The notes: a model not told the origin generated them from the sequence alone. DNA of 64,000 nt from Ephemeroptericola cinctiostellae (GCF_003339525.1 NZ_CP031124.1:868001-932000), one strand, 5' to 3'; counted from the first letter of the stretch, positions 9,749 to 19,990 are shown. Translations and numbers: made by a program.

Positions 9749-10912
9749 TTATCTTGAGCTGGATGTTGGTGGTTGGTTCTGGCGCAATAATATGGCGATG
9801 GACATGAGACCCAATGCTGCCATAACCATGCCCACCAGTTGAGGTGATGCATAGCTGTAGCCCATCACCAAAGGCAAACCGCCCAGAAATGCGCCGAGTG
9901 CATTACCAATGTTGAAGCACGCTTGTAAAGCTGCGGAAGCCAATGTTTCGGCGCCTTTTGCTGTTTGAATCATGAGCATTTGAATCGGTGCTGACAGCAT
10001 CATCACCAAAGCGCCCGTGATCAATGTGGAAATCAGCATGGCAGCGCGGTATTCAGCCAAAAGATAAGCGGACAGCAGCGAAACCATCATGCCCGCAAGG
10101 AATAGGGCGCACAACTTGGCATGGGGGTAATGATCCGCCAGCTTGCCGCCGATGAGGTTGCCGATGCACATGCCTGCACCCGCCAAAGCCATGATGTAAG
10201 GCACGTTCGAAGGTGAAAATCCCGACTCTTCGGTCAACAAGGGGGCAATGTAGCTGTACCAGCAGAAAAAACCACCCGTGCCAATGGCGGTGGCCCACAT
10301 GATGAGCCATGCTTCTTTTCGACAGAAAAAACCAAGCTGCGTGCGCAGGTTGTGCGGATTGTCTTTGGGTAAAAACGGCATCCATAAACGCAAACTTAAC
10401 CACGTCAATGCGCCTGTGGCTGCGACCAAGATAAACGCATAGCGCCATGACACGTTATGTCCTAAGAATGTACCCAAAGGGACACCCAACAGGTTGGCCA
10501 AAGTCAAGCCAAGGTACATCATGCTCATGGCTTGTGCTTCTTTGCCTTTATCGGCTAAACGTTGCGCAACCACAGCCCCAACGCCAAAGAATGCCCCGTG
10601 CGGCAAGCCTGACAAAAAACGAAACAAAAACAAACTGTTGTAATCGGGGGCGATAATACACAAACCATTGAACACCGTAAACATCAACATCAAAGCCATT
10701 AGAATGGTTTTTGGTGTAAAACGATGGGCTGTCATCACCAACAATGGTGCACCCACAACCACGCCCAAGGCGTATGCAGAAATCAAATGACCCGCTTGCG
10801 GGATGGAGATGCCCAAACTGTGGGCAATGTCAGGCAAAATGCCCATCATGACGAACTCAGTGGTGCCAATGCCGAAGCCGCCCAGCATAAGGGCTAATAG
10901 ACTTTTTTTCAT
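9749..10912 (-). CDS. MFS transporter, YdhP/AraJ-like (DHA1 family)
   Basis: Inner-membrane major facilitator of 387 residues with twelve hydrophobic segments. The start region LGGFGIGTTEFVMMGILPD and later SAYALGVVVGAPL closely follow E. coli YdhP (389 residues), so it belongs to the arabinose-efflux-like exporters. The frame is open to 11059, but the ATG at 10912 aligns with the family start and has a GGA upstream; the extra 49 residues run across spacer DNA. The substrate cannot be told from sequence. It sits alone between the DUF3563 gene and the ftsH terminator. Confidence 0.9.
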   Translation of the reverse strand: MKKSLLALMLGGFGIGTTEFVMMGILPDIAHSLGISIPQAGHLISAYALGVVVGAPLLVMTAHRFTPKTILMALMLMFTVFNGLCIIAPDYNSLFLFRFLSGLPHGAFFGVGAVVAQRLADKGKEAQAMSMMYLGLTLANLLGVPLGTFLGHNVSWRYAFILVAATGALTWLSLRLWMPFLPKDNPHNLRTQLGFFCRKEAWLIMWATAIGTGGFFCWYSYIAPLLTEESGFSPSNVPYIMALAGAGMCIGNLIGGKLADHYPHAKLCALFLAGMMVSLLSAYLLAEYRAAMLISTLITGALVMMLSAPIQMLMIQTAKGAETLASAALQACFNIGNALGAFLGGLPLVMGYSYASPQLVGMVMAALGLMSIAILLRQNQPPTSSSR

Positions 10913-11040
10913 GGGTGATGTTCCAATGGGTCGTTTGGGTTTTGGATTGTATGAATCACATGGTGATGGGGGTTGTAAAATAAGTCTACTGGCTAAGTTC
11001 AAAAAAGTGCACATGACGGCAGAAACATGCGTCACCCATA

Positions 11041-11073
11041 AAAAAGTACCGCCCATCAAGAGCGGTACTTTTT
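11041..11073 (-). terminator. bidirectional terminator downstream of ftsH
   Basis: A perfect 12-bp inverted repeat (AAAAAGTACCGC / GCGGTACTTTTT) with a 9-base loop, flanked by A and T runs so that it can work on both strands. It lies 45 bp past the ftsH stop codon and 128 bp before the start of the MFS gene. Confidence 0.88.
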
Positions 11074-11117
11074 CCGATGTGTGTCCATTTTAAACTGAAA
11101 ATGGACAATCGCATGGG

Positions 11118-13076
11118 TTAAAACAGCGGTGGTTTTTCTTGCGGTGACGATTCACGTACGGGCGCAACACTCGGTGTAGACACTTCTTTGACCGGCTCTA
11201 CGAAAGCGGGTGTTGGCGCAACGACTGCTGTTGGTGCTTCGGCCGGTGGTTCGGCGGCTTCTGGCGTTTCGGTTAAATGCTTCGGTGGACGAGGTGTCAA
11301 ATCAGCCATGATGTCTTTGACCTGATCCGCATCAATGGTTTCCCATTCCATCAAAGCCGCAGTCATGGCTTCAACTTTGCTTGAGTGGGCGCGCAGCATC
11401 GACAATGCCAATGCATACTGCTCATCCAAAATGCGGCGAATCTCTGCATCAACCCGTTGTTGAGTGGCTTCTGAAACGACCCGATTAAAGCTCATGTTGC
11501 CTGAGCTGTCATTTTCAACATACACCATGGGGCCGAGTGCATCGGTCATGCCAAATTTAGCCACCATGTCGCGTGCCAATGCGGTTGCACGCTCAAAGTC
11601 ATTCGATGCCCCCGTGCTGCGGGCATGTAAAAAGACCTCTTCAGCGGCGCGACCACCGAACAAAATCGTGATCTCATCCAAGATGTTGTTGGCGTATTTT
11701 GAATATTTGTCATGTTCGGGCAGTTGCCAAGTCACACCCAAAGCCCAGCCGCGTGGCATGATGGTGACTTTATGCACTGGATCGGCATTTGGCAATAAAC
11801 CAGCCACCACTGCGTGACCTGACTCGTGGTAGGCTGTGGCACGGCGTTCTTCTTCACGCATCACCGTTGAGCGACGTTCAGGTCCCATGTAGAGTTTGTC
11901 TTTGGCATCTTCAAAATCCTTCATGTCCACCAAGCGTTTGTTGCGACGTGCGGCGAACAATGCGGACTCGTTGACCAAATTCGCCAAATCAGCACCCGAA
12001 AATCCAGGGGTACCACGGGCCAAAACAGCAGCATCAACGTCTTTGGCCACAGGCACTTTGCGCATGTGCACTTGCAGAATTTGCTCACGGCCGCGAATGT
12101 CTGGCAGGCCAACATAGACTTGGCGATCAAAACGACCAGGGCGCAACAAAGCCTTATCGAGCACATCCGCACGGTTGGTTGCTGCGATCACAATCACCCC
12201 TGAGTTGCCTTCAAAACCGTCCATTTCAACCAGTAACTGGTTCAACGTTTGTTCGCGCTCATCGTTACCACCGCCCGTGCCTGAGCCGCGATGGCGACCC
12301 ACGGCATCGATTTCATCGACAAAGATGATGCACGGTGCTTGTTTTTTTGCTTGCTCAAACATGTCACGCACACGAGATGCGCCCACGCCGACGAACATTT
12401 CGACGAAATCAGAACCTGAAACACTGAAGAAAGGCACGCGCGCTTCACCTGCAATCGCTTTGGCGAGCAGTGTTTTGCCCGTACCTGGAGGGCCGACAAG
12501 CAGAACCCCGTGTGGAATTGAGCCACCCAGTTTTTGAAATTTTTGCGGATCCTTAAGGAAGTCGACCACTTCTTTGACTTCTTCTTTCGCCTCATCACAA
12601 CCCGCAACGTCCATGAAGGTTACGCTTTTTGCTGAGTCGTCTTGCAAGCGTGCGCGTGACTTACCGACCGACATCACACCGTTTTTTCCACCTTGCATTT
12701 GACGCATCATGAAGAACAGCACGCCCCCAATGAGCAGTAAAGGCAAAATCGACAGGAACAGCTGTGACATGAAGCTTTGACCTTCTTCGGCCTTGGCGAT
12801 CACTTTCACATTTGCAGCCATCAGGTTTTTCACCATATCGGAGTCGCGTGGCGCAGTCAAAGTGTAGTTTGCACCTTCAACGGGTGACACGGTCAGGTCT
12901 GCACCGCGAATTTCGACTTGCTTGATTTTGCCCGCTTGCGCTGAAGTCATGAATTCACTGTAGCTGACTTCAGGCACTTTGGTGTGACGGGTCGTGTCAA
13001 CGCCTTGGTAAATGCTGTAAACCAGCATCAGCCCCAAAACCCAAAACATCATGCGGGTCAGGTTGTTATTTTTCAA
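11118..13076 (-). CDS. ftsH: ATP-dependent zinc metalloprotease FtsH
   Basis: Membrane-anchored hexameric AAA+ protease for membrane and short-lived regulatory proteins. Two N-terminal transmembrane segments (about residues 8-25 and 105-125) flank a periplasmic domain. The AAA module has Walker A GPPGTGKT (195-202) and Walker B IIFVDEID; the protease has HESGH (417-421) and the third zinc ligand region NDFERAT. The frame is open to an ATG at 13097, but a TTG at 13076 sits six bases after AAGGAG and gives the usual N-terminus, so TTG is preferred (652 residues). The last 60 residues are rich in Pro, Ala and Glu. rlmE lies just upstream on the same strand. The folP and glmM genes that often follow ftsH are absent. 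Confidence 0.97.
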   Translation of the reverse strand: MKNNNLTRMMFWVLGLMLVYSIYQGVDTTRHTKVPEVSYSEFMTSAQAGKIKQVEIRGADLTVSPVEGANYTLTAPRDSDMVKNLMAANVKVIAKAEEGQSFMSQLFLSILPLLLIGGVLFFMMRQMQGGKNGVMSVGKSRARLQDDSAKSVTFMDVAGCDEAKEEVKEVVDFLKDPQKFQKLGGSIPHGVLLVGPPGTGKTLLAKAIAGEARVPFFSVSGSDFVEMFVGVGASRVRDMFEQAKKQAPCIIFVDEIDAVGRHRGSGTGGGNDEREQTLNQLLVEMDGFEGNSGVIVIAATNRADVLDKALLRPGRFDRQVYVGLPDIRGREQILQVHMRKVPVAKDVDAAVLARGTPGFSGADLANLVNESALFAARRNKRLVDMKDFEDAKDKLYMGPERRSTVMREEERRATAYHESGHAVVAGLLPNADPVHKVTIMPRGWALGVTWQLPEHDKYSKYANNILDEITILFGGRAAEEVFLHARSTGASNDFERATALARDMVAKFGMTDALGPMVYVENDSSGNMSFNRVVSEATQQRVDAEIRRILDEQYALALSMLRAHSSKVEAMTAALMEWETIDADQVKDIMADLTPRPPKHLTETPEAAEPPAEAPTAVVAPTPAFVEPVKEVSTPSVAPVRESSPQEKPPLF

Positions 13077-13218
13077 TTGACACTCCTTAGATATCATTCA
13101 GACACGCCGTGCAACGTGTTTGACTTAAAAGAAACGGGGTAAACGTTAATGTTTTATTGTAAAACAAACTGTAAGGCTCTGTTTATTGGCCCTTACATTT
13201 TGCTGAGCAAAGGCCATT

Positions 13219-13848
13219 TTATTTCAAACCACGACCCAAAATGAAAATTTCGGATGATTTGTCGCGTGACGCCTTGGGTTTACGTGTGCGCACTTCTTTG
13301 AATGTTAAACGAAACTGTTTCATCATTTCATCAAAGCCAGCACCGTGAAAACATTTCACCAACAATGCACCATTTTTTTGTAAGTGCGATTGCGCAAATT
13401 CCAATGCCAGCTCACACACATGGATGATGCGCGCGGCATCCACCGAGGCGATACCACTTAAGTTGGGGGCCATATCGGATAAAACAAGGTCTACGGGTGA
13501 AGCACCGAGCGTTTGTGCCAAGCGATCCAGTACATCGTCTTCGCGGAAGTCACCCTGAATGAACTCAACACCTGCGATCGGATCCATTTCAAGCAAATCC
13601 AATGCGATGATGCGCCCATTCAAATCACCGCTTTTGGTGATTTTTTCGCGCACCACTTGTGACCAACTGCCCGGCGTTGAACCCAAATCCACCACCACCA
13701 TGCCCGGGCGGATGAGTTTATCTTCTTCGTCGATTTCTTTGAGTTTATACGCGGCCCGTGCACGATAACCTTCGCGTTGCGCCAGTTTGACGTAAGGGTC
13801 GTTGATATGCTGATGCATCCAAGCTTGATTGAATTTATTTTTTTTCAT
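13219..13848 (-). CDS. rlmE: 23S rRNA (uridine-2'-O)-methyltransferase RlmE (FtsJ)
   Basis: SAM-dependent enzyme that methylates U2552 of 23S rRNA on the 50S subunit. The SAM motif is [14 protein letters not shown], and the K-D-K-E catalytic set can be placed in [24 protein letters not shown] and SSEIFILG. At 209 residues it matches E. coli RrmJ. It is upstream of ftsH on the same strand with a 142-bp gap that holds no other gene, and it diverges from yhbY over 145 bp, an arrangement conserved across beta- and gammaproteobacteria. Confidence 0.96.
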   Translation of the reverse strand: MKKNKFNQAWMHQHINDPYVKLAQREGYRARAAYKLKEIDEEDKLIRPGMVVVDLGSTPGSWSQVVREKITKSGDLNGRIIALDLLEMDPIAGVEFIQGDFREDDVLDRLAQTLGASPVDLVLSDMAPNLSGIASVDAARIIHVCELALEFAQSHLQKNGALLVKCFHGAGFDEMMKQFRLTFKEVRTRKPKASRDKSSEIFILGRGLK

Positions 13849-13993
13849 GAATACCGTCAGTGGCGATTCCCTAAAACACCAGCAAAAACAATGACTTTAA
13901 GGGATAATGCCACAATTGCCTAAAAAACTAGGCGTTAATGTAAATTTACCAGAATCATTCATCTCAATTTAAGTACAAAAAGACGAAATAACC

Positions 13994-14494
13994 ATGCCTA
14001 TTTTACCCCTATCTTCCGCTCAACGCTCAAGTTTACGCGCTCAAGCACATGATTTGGCACCTGTTGTCATGATTGGCGACGCGGGTTTGACCGAAGGCGT
14101 GATGAAAGAAGCCGAGCACGCATTGTCAGCACATCAGTTGATTAAGATCCGTGTGTTTGCCGATGAAAAAGAAGTGCGTGCCGATTACATGAATCAACTG
14201 TGCGAACAGTTGGGCGCGTCACCTGTGCAAATGATTGGCAAATTGTTGGTCATCTATCGCCCAGAATCAGCTGCACCGAAGAAAAAGACTTTTGCACAAT
14301 CGATGCAACAAGATCAAGATGGCTTCAAAGGCCAAGCACCACGCCGCGTCACTGTGATGAAGGCACCTGCGAATCCAGCACATCGCCCACGCGCCAAGCA
14401 AATGACCATCAAAGGCAATGAACGTGTGACGTCCGGTGGCATTGTTAAGCGGGGCAAGAAAATTACGGTCAGCAGTAAAAAGAAAATGGGTTGA
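13994..14494 (+). CDS. yhbY: YhbY-family ribosome assembly RNA-binding protein (CRM domain)
   Basis: The first 95 residues form the CRS1/YhbY (CRM) RNA-binding fold, including LAPVVMIGDAGLTEGVMKE and the later GLTE and LIKIRV segments. The family is associated with pre-50S particles. The 166-residue protein is longer than E. coli YhbY (97) because of a basic, Lys/Arg/Pro-rich tail of about 70 residues, common in Burkholderiales homologues and probably an added RNA contact. The ribosome binding site is weak (a purine run before ATG 13994). It diverges from rlmE, another 50S maturation factor, and is followed at once by a strong terminator. Confidence 0.92.
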   Translation: MPILPLSSAQRSSLRAQAHDLAPVVMIGDAGLTEGVMKEAEHALSAHQLIKIRVFADEKEVRADYMNQLCEQLGASPVQMIGKLLVIYRPESAAPKKKTFAQSMQQDQDGFKGQAPRRVTVMKAPANPAHRPRAKQMTIKGNERVTSGGIVKRGKKITVSSKKKMG

Positions 14495-14504
14495 TTGCTC
14501 ATTT

Positions 14505-14543
14505 GCCATTAAAAAACGCGCCATGGGCGCGTTTTTTAATGGC
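14505..14543 (+). terminator. strong bidirectional terminator after yhbY
   Basis: A perfect 18-bp stem (left arm 14505-14522, right arm 14526-14543) with an ATG triloop; the stem includes six A:T pairs giving U runs on either strand. It starts 11 bases past the yhbY stop. Confidence 0.92.
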
Positions 14544-14700
14544 TCACACAAAAGGTGACGCATCGATTTTTAAAGGTGGTTGCGTTGTTTCAATTTTATT
14601 TATGTTTTTTAGCTGATATGACTGTGCTGTAAGGTGGTTGCCGTTATGCTTGCACTGCATTGGGGCATCTCTTTGTGTGGACATAATGGTACCGCTTTGT

Positions 14701-14718
14701 AAGTCTTCTATAAGACTT
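14701..14718. promoter_or_regulatory. inverted repeat upstream of the response regulator
   Basis: AAGTCTT-CTAT-AAGACTT, a perfect 7-bp dyad centred about 88 bp before the response regulator start. It has no following U run, so it is more likely an operator than a terminator. The spacer 14544-14796 also carries two near-identical AAGGTGGTTGC copies (around 14573 and 14635). Binding by the adjacent regulator is an inference. Confidence 0.4.
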
Positions 14719-14796
14719 TGCGTTATTTTCTTGCTTTATTTGCTTATTGACGTTATTGTTACGGCATAAAATTTAAATATATCAAGGAGATACATC

Positions 14797-15468
14797 ATGC
14801 GAATTTTGTTGGCGGAAGATGACAGTGTTTTGGCAAATGGTTTGTCACGTGCTTTGCGTGAGGTCGGATATGCGGTGGATGTGGTGTTCGATGGGCACCA
14901 AGCGGATGCAGCGATGTCGACTCAAGAGTGTGATTTACTGATTTTGGATTTGGGTTTGCCGAAGTTGTCAGGTTTGGAGGTGCTGCGCCGTGCGCGTGCG
15001 CGCAATAACCACACCCCCATTTTGATTTTGACCGCAGCGGATTCGGTGGAGCAACGTGTGCAAGGTTTGGATTTTGGTGCGGATGATTACATGGCGAAGC
15101 CTTTTTCTTTGTCAGAGTTGCAGGCGCGGGTACGCGCATTGACGCGTCGTCAAGCGGGATTTGATCAGAGTCGTTTGACTTTGGGGCCATTGTCGTTCGA
15201 TCAAGTGTCGCGCAGTGCACATGTGAACGATCAGCTGCTTGATTTATCGGCTCGCGAGATTGGTGTGCTGGAGGTGTTGTTTTCACGGGCGGGGCGTTTG
15301 GTGAGTAAGGAGCAGATTCTCGATCATTTGTGCGAGTGGGGTGAGGAGGTGAGCCACAATGCCATTGAGGTCTATGTGCACCGTTTGCGCAAAAAGTTAG
15401 AACCTTTGGGCATTGTCATCTCAACCATTCGTGGTTTGGGGTATTGCCTTGAGAAGCCCAAGACATAA
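14797..15468 (+). CDS. OmpR-family response regulator (TctD-like)
   Basis: Two-domain transcription factor of 223 residues. The receiver has acidic residues at LLAEDDS, the phosphoacceptor D51 in LLILDLGLP, T79 and K101 in AKPF. The C-terminal winged helix resembles OmpR/PhoB with YVHRLRKKL and the hairpin TIRGLGYCL. Overall it resembles TctD-type regulators of carboxylate uptake. The ATG at 14797 has AGGAG upstream. The cognate kinase gene follows after an unusually long 198-bp gap, and an MFS symporter lies beyond it, which suggests that symporter as a regulatory target. Confidence 0.93.
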   Translation: MRILLAEDDSVLANGLSRALREVGYAVDVVFDGHQADAAMSTQECDLLILDLGLPKLSGLEVLRRARARNNHTPILILTAADSVEQRVQGLDFGADDYMAKPFSLSELQARVRALTRRQAGFDQSRLTLGPLSFDQVSRSAHVNDQLLDLSAREIGVLEVLFSRAGRLVSKEQILDHLCEWGEEVSHNAIEVYVHRLRKKLEPLGIVISTIRGLGYCLEKPKT

Positions 15469-15511
15469 TTAAAGCATAATAATTACAGCGTAAAAATTAA
15501 AGCGTAATAAT
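15467..15511. repeat. short direct repeat in the regulator-kinase gap
   Basis: AATTAAAGC(A/G)TAATAAT occurs at 15467-15483 and again at 15495-15511, 28 bp apart, overlapping the regulator stop codon. The rest of the 198-bp gap holds no gene I can support. It might be a regulator binding site for the kinase gene or a simple AT-rich duplication. Confidence 0.4.
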
Positions 15512-15666
15512 AGACTCGCCAATTCGGTATGAATGGAAAATTTAGCTTGCTCCCGCGACACGTTTGGCTGCTTGGGTGCGCCCGTTGCCACGCCTTGGGT
15601 TGTCGATGGGGCTAGGGTCAACTCATTTCCTTCTGTCTTCAGTTGTCGAGTGAATAAGGTATAAAT

Positions 15667-17124
15667 ATGCGTTTGAAAGCGGCGGCTCAAAAGTCTTTGT
15701 TTGGTCAAATCATGTTGTGGATGTTCATTCCATTGATGATTTTATGGCCGATGTCTTTGCTCATCAGTTATCCGATTGGTCGCAGCATTGCAGATTCCCC
15801 TTTTGATCAAAGTTTGAAGCTGAGTGTGAGCAATTTGGCGCAGCAGATGCACAGTTCATTCACGGAGCGGGCGTTGTCAACTTGGGGCTTAAGTGTGCCC
15901 ACGAGCGACATTCAGGATCAGGTGTACTATCAAATCATGACGGCAGGCGGTGAGGTGATTGCGGGCAATGTGAACATGCCGCAGCCACCATCCATCGATG
16001 GCATTGTGGTGAATCAGCCGCAGGTGTACAACGGGTCAATGTACCATGAGTCGGTGCGAATTGCGTACATGTGGGTTGATTTGGGCAATCAGGCGGTGTT
16101 GAATTCACGTTTTCAGCCCAACAGTGTGGTGCTGATTCAAGTGGCGGAAACTTTAAATAAACGAGAGGCCTTGGCGCGTGAGATTTTGCAAGGTGTGACC
16201 TTACCACAGCTGATTTTTTTGCCGATTGCGGTGTTGTTGATTTGGTTTGGCCTGACACGCGGGATCATGCCGTTGAATCGGTTGCAGGACAGCATTTTGC
16301 AGCGAGACACACACGATTTGAGCGATGTGCCTTCTGCAGATGCACCCGAGGAGTTGCAGCCGTTGGTGCGCAGTTTCAATGGGGTGTTGCATCGACTGCG
16401 CCGCCACATTGATTTGCAAAAACGTTTTTTGACCGATACCGCCCATCAAATTAAAACGCCTTTGGCGGGCTTGAGGACGCAGGCGGAGTTGGCTTTGCGC
16501 ACCAACAGTCCTGAGGAGCAACGCAGCAGCCTTGAGCACATCGCAGCGGCTTCTGAGCGCACGGCGCGCTTGGTGAATCAGTTGATTGCGTTGTCGCGCA
16601 CTGAGCATCTGGCGGAAGAGCGTTTGGAGTTGGTTGAAGTGGATGTGGTTGCCATTGCGCGAGATCAGACGATTTTTGCGGCGGACAGGGCTTTACAAAA
16701 TGGCTTGCACATTGAGTTGGATGTGCCGGATACCAAAATCATGGTCAATGCCCATGCGGTGATGTTGGGCGAATTGATGAAAAACCTCATCGACAATGCG
16801 ATTTTTTATACGGGCACGTCGGTGACGGTTCGGGTGACCGCTGATGCAGATCATGCGCATTTTTATGTCTTGGATGATGGTCCTGGGATTGCGCCCGATG
16901 AACGTGAACAAGTGTTTGAACCCTTTTATAGTGTGTTGGGCGAACAAGGCAATGGCAGCGGTTTGGGGTTGGCGATTGTTCGTCAAATTGCGGTCATGCA
17001 TGGTGCGGACATTGGGATCAATTACAATACCGAGTTGCCGATGGGCGGGCCGCATGGTTGTCAATTTCACGTGACACTTCTGCGCGCGCATGAGGCGGAG
17101 TCAGCGATTCCAGCCAAGTCTTAA
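15667..17124 (+). CDS. sensor histidine kinase (TctE-like)
   Basis: Membrane kinase of 485 residues. A first transmembrane segment lies near 15-35, a periplasmic sensor of the 2CSK_N type follows, and a second transmembrane segment lies near 188-206. The dimerisation/phosphoacceptor domain has H260 in DTAHQIKTP, and the ATPase domain has the N box KNLIDNA, the G1 box DDGPGI and G2 GSGLGLAI. AAGG lies about eight bases before the ATG at 15667. It pairs with the response regulator upstream. The 2CSK_N type usually senses small carboxylates, consistent with the downstream symporter, but the ligand here is unknown. Confidence 0.92.
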   Translation: MRLKAAAQKSLFGQIMLWMFIPLMILWPMSLLISYPIGRSIADSPFDQSLKLSVSNLAQQMHSSFTERALSTWGLSVPTSDIQDQVYYQIMTAGGEVIAGNVNMPQPPSIDGIVVNQPQVYNGSMYHESVRIAYMWVDLGNQAVLNSRFQPNSVVLIQVAETLNKREALAREILQGVTLPQLIFLPIAVLLIWFGLTRGIMPLNRLQDSILQRDTHDLSDVPSADAPEELQPLVRSFNGVLHRLRRHIDLQKRFLTDTAHQIKTPLAGLRTQAELALRTNSPEEQRSSLEHIAAASERTARLVNQLIALSRTEHLAEERLELVEVDVVAIARDQTIFAADRALQNGLHIELDVPDTKIMVNAHAVMLGELMKNLIDNAIFYTGTSVTVRVTADADHAHFYVLDDGPGIAPDEREQVFEPFYSVLGEQGNGSGLGLAIVRQIAVMHGADIGINYNTELPMGGPHGCQFHVTLLRAHEAESAIPAKS

Positions 17125-17215
17125 CTGTTTAGGTGTTTTTTATACATTCAGCACCCGATGAAAAATGCATACAAAGAGGGCGGTTTTTGAGTTTTTTCAG
17201 GCGAATGGGTGGACG

Positions 17216-17255
17216 TCATCATGTGATGAACATGCATTTTGAGCATGCTTTTTTT
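17216..17255 (+). promoter_or_regulatory. palindrome followed by a weak hairpin with U run
   Basis: TCATCA-TG-TGATGA (17216-17229) is a perfect dyad. Right after it CATGC-N7-GCATG (17231-17247) is followed by C and seven T's, which could be a weak terminator for the two-component operon. The remaining spacer before the symporter contains no gene. Confidence 0.35.
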
Positions 17256-17376
17256 AATCTTTTGGTTTTGTTTTAATTGTTGCCTCGGTCGCCCAGGCAC
17301 CATTTCCAATTTAAGCACGGGAAAAGTTACGCTGTACTTTTTCCATATTTTCTTAATGATGCATCAGGAGACACAT

Positions 17377-19026
17377 ATGGTGGCAAACCCACGCGCTCGA
17401 CGGATGTCGAGTGAAGAAATTAAAGTGGTATTTGCTTCTTCGTTGGGCACCGTGTTTGAATGGTATAACTTTTACCTGTACGGTTCGCTGGCGGAAATTA
17501 TTTCCAAGCAGTTCTTCTCGGGCGTGAGCGACACCGCTGCTTTCATCATTGCGCTCATGGCTTTTGCTGTGGGTTTTGCGGTACGGCCATTTGGTGCCGT
17601 TTTCTTTGGTCGCATGGGCGATGTCGTGGGGCGCAAACACACGTTCCTCATCACCATCATGATCATGGGTTTATCGACGTTTATTGTGGGTTTGCTACCG
17701 ACGTATGCGTCGATAGGCATTGCTGCACCGATGATTTTGGTGGCTTTGCGATTGTTGCAAGGTTTGGCCATGGGTGGAGAGTATGGCGGGGCGGCGACTT
17801 ATGTGGCGGAGTACGCGCCACAAGGGCGGCGTGGTTTGTATACAGCGTGGATTCAGACCACGGCATCGCTGGGCTTGTTGCTGTCGTTGCTGGTGATTTT
17901 CGCTGTGCGCCATTGGGTGGGTGAAGCCGCATTTGTGGTGTGGGGTTGGCGTTTGCCTTTTGTGATGTCTGTTTTTTTACTCGGTATTTCAGTTTGGATT
18001 CGTATGCAGTTGAGCGAATCCCCCATCTTTATGCGAATGAAAGAGGCGGGTAAGTCATCGAAAGCCCCTTTCAAAGAGTCATTTCGTGAGTGGAAAAACC
18101 TTAAATTGGTGCTTGTGGCTTTGTTCGGGTTGACGGCTGGGCAGGCTGTGGTGTGGTATACAGGGCAATTTTATGCTTTGTTTTTTCTGACGCAAAATTT
18201 AAAAGTGGACAATGTCACAGCAAATTTTTTGGTGGGTTTGAGTTTGATTTTGGCAACACCTTTTTTTATCTTTTTTGGCACATTGTCCGATCGAATTGGT
18301 AGGAAACCGATCATCATGGCGGGGTTTTTGTTGGCTGCTTTGATGTATATGCCGCTCTTTAAAATGTTGACGCACTATGCCAATCCTGCCCTTGAGCGGG
18401 CTTTGCGGGAATCGCCTGTGGTGGTGATGGCCGATCCAGATAACTGTACTTTTCAATTCAATCCGATCGGTACAACAAAATTTACGAATTCATGCGACAT
18501 CGCTAAAAATTATTTGTCCAAAATGGGGGTGAATTACACCAACGACGTGATGCCCAGAGGGGCGATTGCCAGCATTCGCATCGGTGACCGTGTGATCACG
18601 GCATACGATGGCAAGGATGTGATGGATTTGCGAGAGCGCAGTTTGGCTTTTAACCGTGTGGTCAGCGAATCCTTACAAGCCGCCGGCTATCCCACGCGTG
18701 CCAATCCATATGAGATCAATCAGTTCATGTTGGTGGTGATTCTATTTGTATTGGTGTTGTTGGTGACGATGGTGTACGGGCCCATTGCTGCGATGTTGGT
18801 GGAAATGTTCCCGACGCGCATCCGTTATACATCAATGTCTTTGCCTTACCACATCGGTAATGGTTGGTTTGGTGGGTTTTTACCGACCATTGCTTTTGCC
18901 ATGGTGGCGGCGCGTGGTGACATTTATCAGGGTTTGTGGTATCCCATTGGGATTGCCTTGATTACTTTTGCGGTGGGAATGGTGTTTGTCAAAGAAACCA
19001 AAGATGTGGATTTGGCTGCGGACTGA
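17377..19026 (+). CDS. MFS metabolite:H+ symporter (MHS family) with large periplasmic insert
   Basis: Inner-membrane transporter of 549 residues. The N-terminal half has the MHS signature region GTVFEWYNFYLYG, the motif GRMGDVVGRK between segments 2 and 3, and RLLQGLAMGGEYGGAA. The second MFS motif is LSDRIGRKP. Unlike ordinary MHS proteins of about 430 residues it carries about 110 polar residues, with two cysteines, between segments near the end of the protein; segments resume at residue 450. A frame opens at 17239, but AGGAG six bases before the ATG at 17377 decides the start. Substrate is probably a carboxylate or amino-acid-like compound, inferred only from the family and the upstream TctDE-like system. 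Confidence 0.9.
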   Translation: MVANPRARRMSSEEIKVVFASSLGTVFEWYNFYLYGSLAEIISKQFFSGVSDTAAFIIALMAFAVGFAVRPFGAVFFGRMGDVVGRKHTFLITIMIMGLSTFIVGLLPTYASIGIAAPMILVALRLLQGLAMGGEYGGAATYVAEYAPQGRRGLYTAWIQTTASLGLLLSLLVIFAVRHWVGEAAFVVWGWRLPFVMSVFLLGISVWIRMQLSESPIFMRMKEAGKSSKAPFKESFREWKNLKLVLVALFGLTAGQAVVWYTGQFYALFFLTQNLKVDNVTANFLVGLSLILATPFFIFFGTLSDRIGRKPIIMAGFLLAALMYMPLFKMLTHYANPALERALRESPVVVMADPDNCTFQFNPIGTTKFTNSCDIAKNYLSKMGVNYTNDVMPRGAIASIRIGDRVITAYDGKDVMDLRERSLAFNRVVSESLQAAGYPTRANPYEINQFMLVVILFVLVLLVTMVYGPIAAMLVEMFPTRIRYTSMSLPYHIGNGWFGGFLPTIAFAMVAARGDIYQGLWYPIGIALITFAVGMVFVKETKDVDLAAD

Positions 19027-19159
19027 TTGTCCATAAAAAAACAGTTTTATGTTCGGCCTTACATACTGTTACAACGGATGCGGGTTTTTTTATGACTTTT
19101 TTGGCATAATGTGACCTCATTCCTGAAGCAGCAGGATTTTATTTTGAGAGAAGGCAAAC

Positions 19160-19990
19160 ATGGATTTTATTTTGGCATTCAAAGCCGCCATCCTCGGCGT
19201 TGTGGAAGGTTTAACCGAGTTTTTACCGATTTCCAGTACGGGGCATTTGATTTTGACCCAATCTGTATTGGGTTTAAAAGGTGAGTTTTGGGATGCATTT
19301 GAAGTGGCGATTCAATTTGGTGCGATCATTGCGGTCATGTGGGAGTTCCGCGAACGCATTGGTGCTGTGCTCAGCGGCATGGTCAAAGGTCAGCCAACGG
19401 CATGGCGTTTTGCCATCAATGTGATTGTTGCGACCATTCCTGCCATTGTTTTGGCGCTTGCTTTTGGTAAAACCATTAAAGCGCATTTGTTCAATCCGAT
19501 TGCCGTGGCCACGGCTTTGGTTGTGGGTGGTTTTGTCATTTTGTGGGCTGAACACCGTCAAGCGGATCATCGTCCACGGATCAATTCATTGGATGATTTG
19601 TCCACCATGGATGCTTTGAAAATTGGTGTGGCTCAAACCGCGGCGGTGCTTTTCCCCGGCACATCGCGCTCAGGCGCAACCATTATTGGTGGCATGTTTT
19701 TTGGGGTGAGCCGCCAAGTGGCCACACATTTTTCATTCTTTTTGGCCATGCCAATTTTGTTTGGTGCTTCAGCCAAAGAACTCATGGATGTGCGTCATTT
19801 GCTCAATGGTCAAAATTTGGCTTTGTTCGCAATTGGTTTTATCTTTTCATTCATCAGCGCGTTTATCTGTGTGCGCTGGTTGTTGCGCTTTGTCAGCAAC
19901 CATAATTTTGTCGGCTTTGCGTGGTACCGCATCATTTTTGGCGGTTTGATTCTGATCTCTTGGGCGCTTGGCTGGGTGCAGTGGAATTAA
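19160..19990 (+). CDS. uppP: undecaprenyl-diphosphate phosphatase
   Basis: Polytopic inner-membrane enzyme (276 residues, BacA type) that dephosphorylates undecaprenyl diphosphate to recycle the lipid carrier for peptidoglycan and O-antigen; it also gives bacitracin tolerance. The two active-site stretches are visible: [15 protein letters not shown] near the start and [10 protein letters not shown] in the middle. The ATG at 19160 has GAAGG five bases upstream. A possible extended -10 (GGCATAAT) lies about 55 bp upstream. It is followed on the same strand by a DUF2127 gene 121 bp downstream. Confidence 0.97.
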   Translation: MDFILAFKAAILGVVEGLTEFLPISSTGHLILTQSVLGLKGEFWDAFEVAIQFGAIIAVMWEFRERIGAVLSGMVKGQPTAWRFAINVIVATIPAIVLALAFGKTIKAHLFNPIAVATALVVGGFVILWAEHRQADHRPRINSLDDLSTMDALKIGVAQTAAVLFPGTSRSGATIIGGMFFGVSRQVATHFSFFLAMPILFGASAKELMDVRHLLNGQNLALFAIGFIFSFISAFICVRWLLRFVSNHNFVGFAWYRIIFGGLILISWALGWVQWN

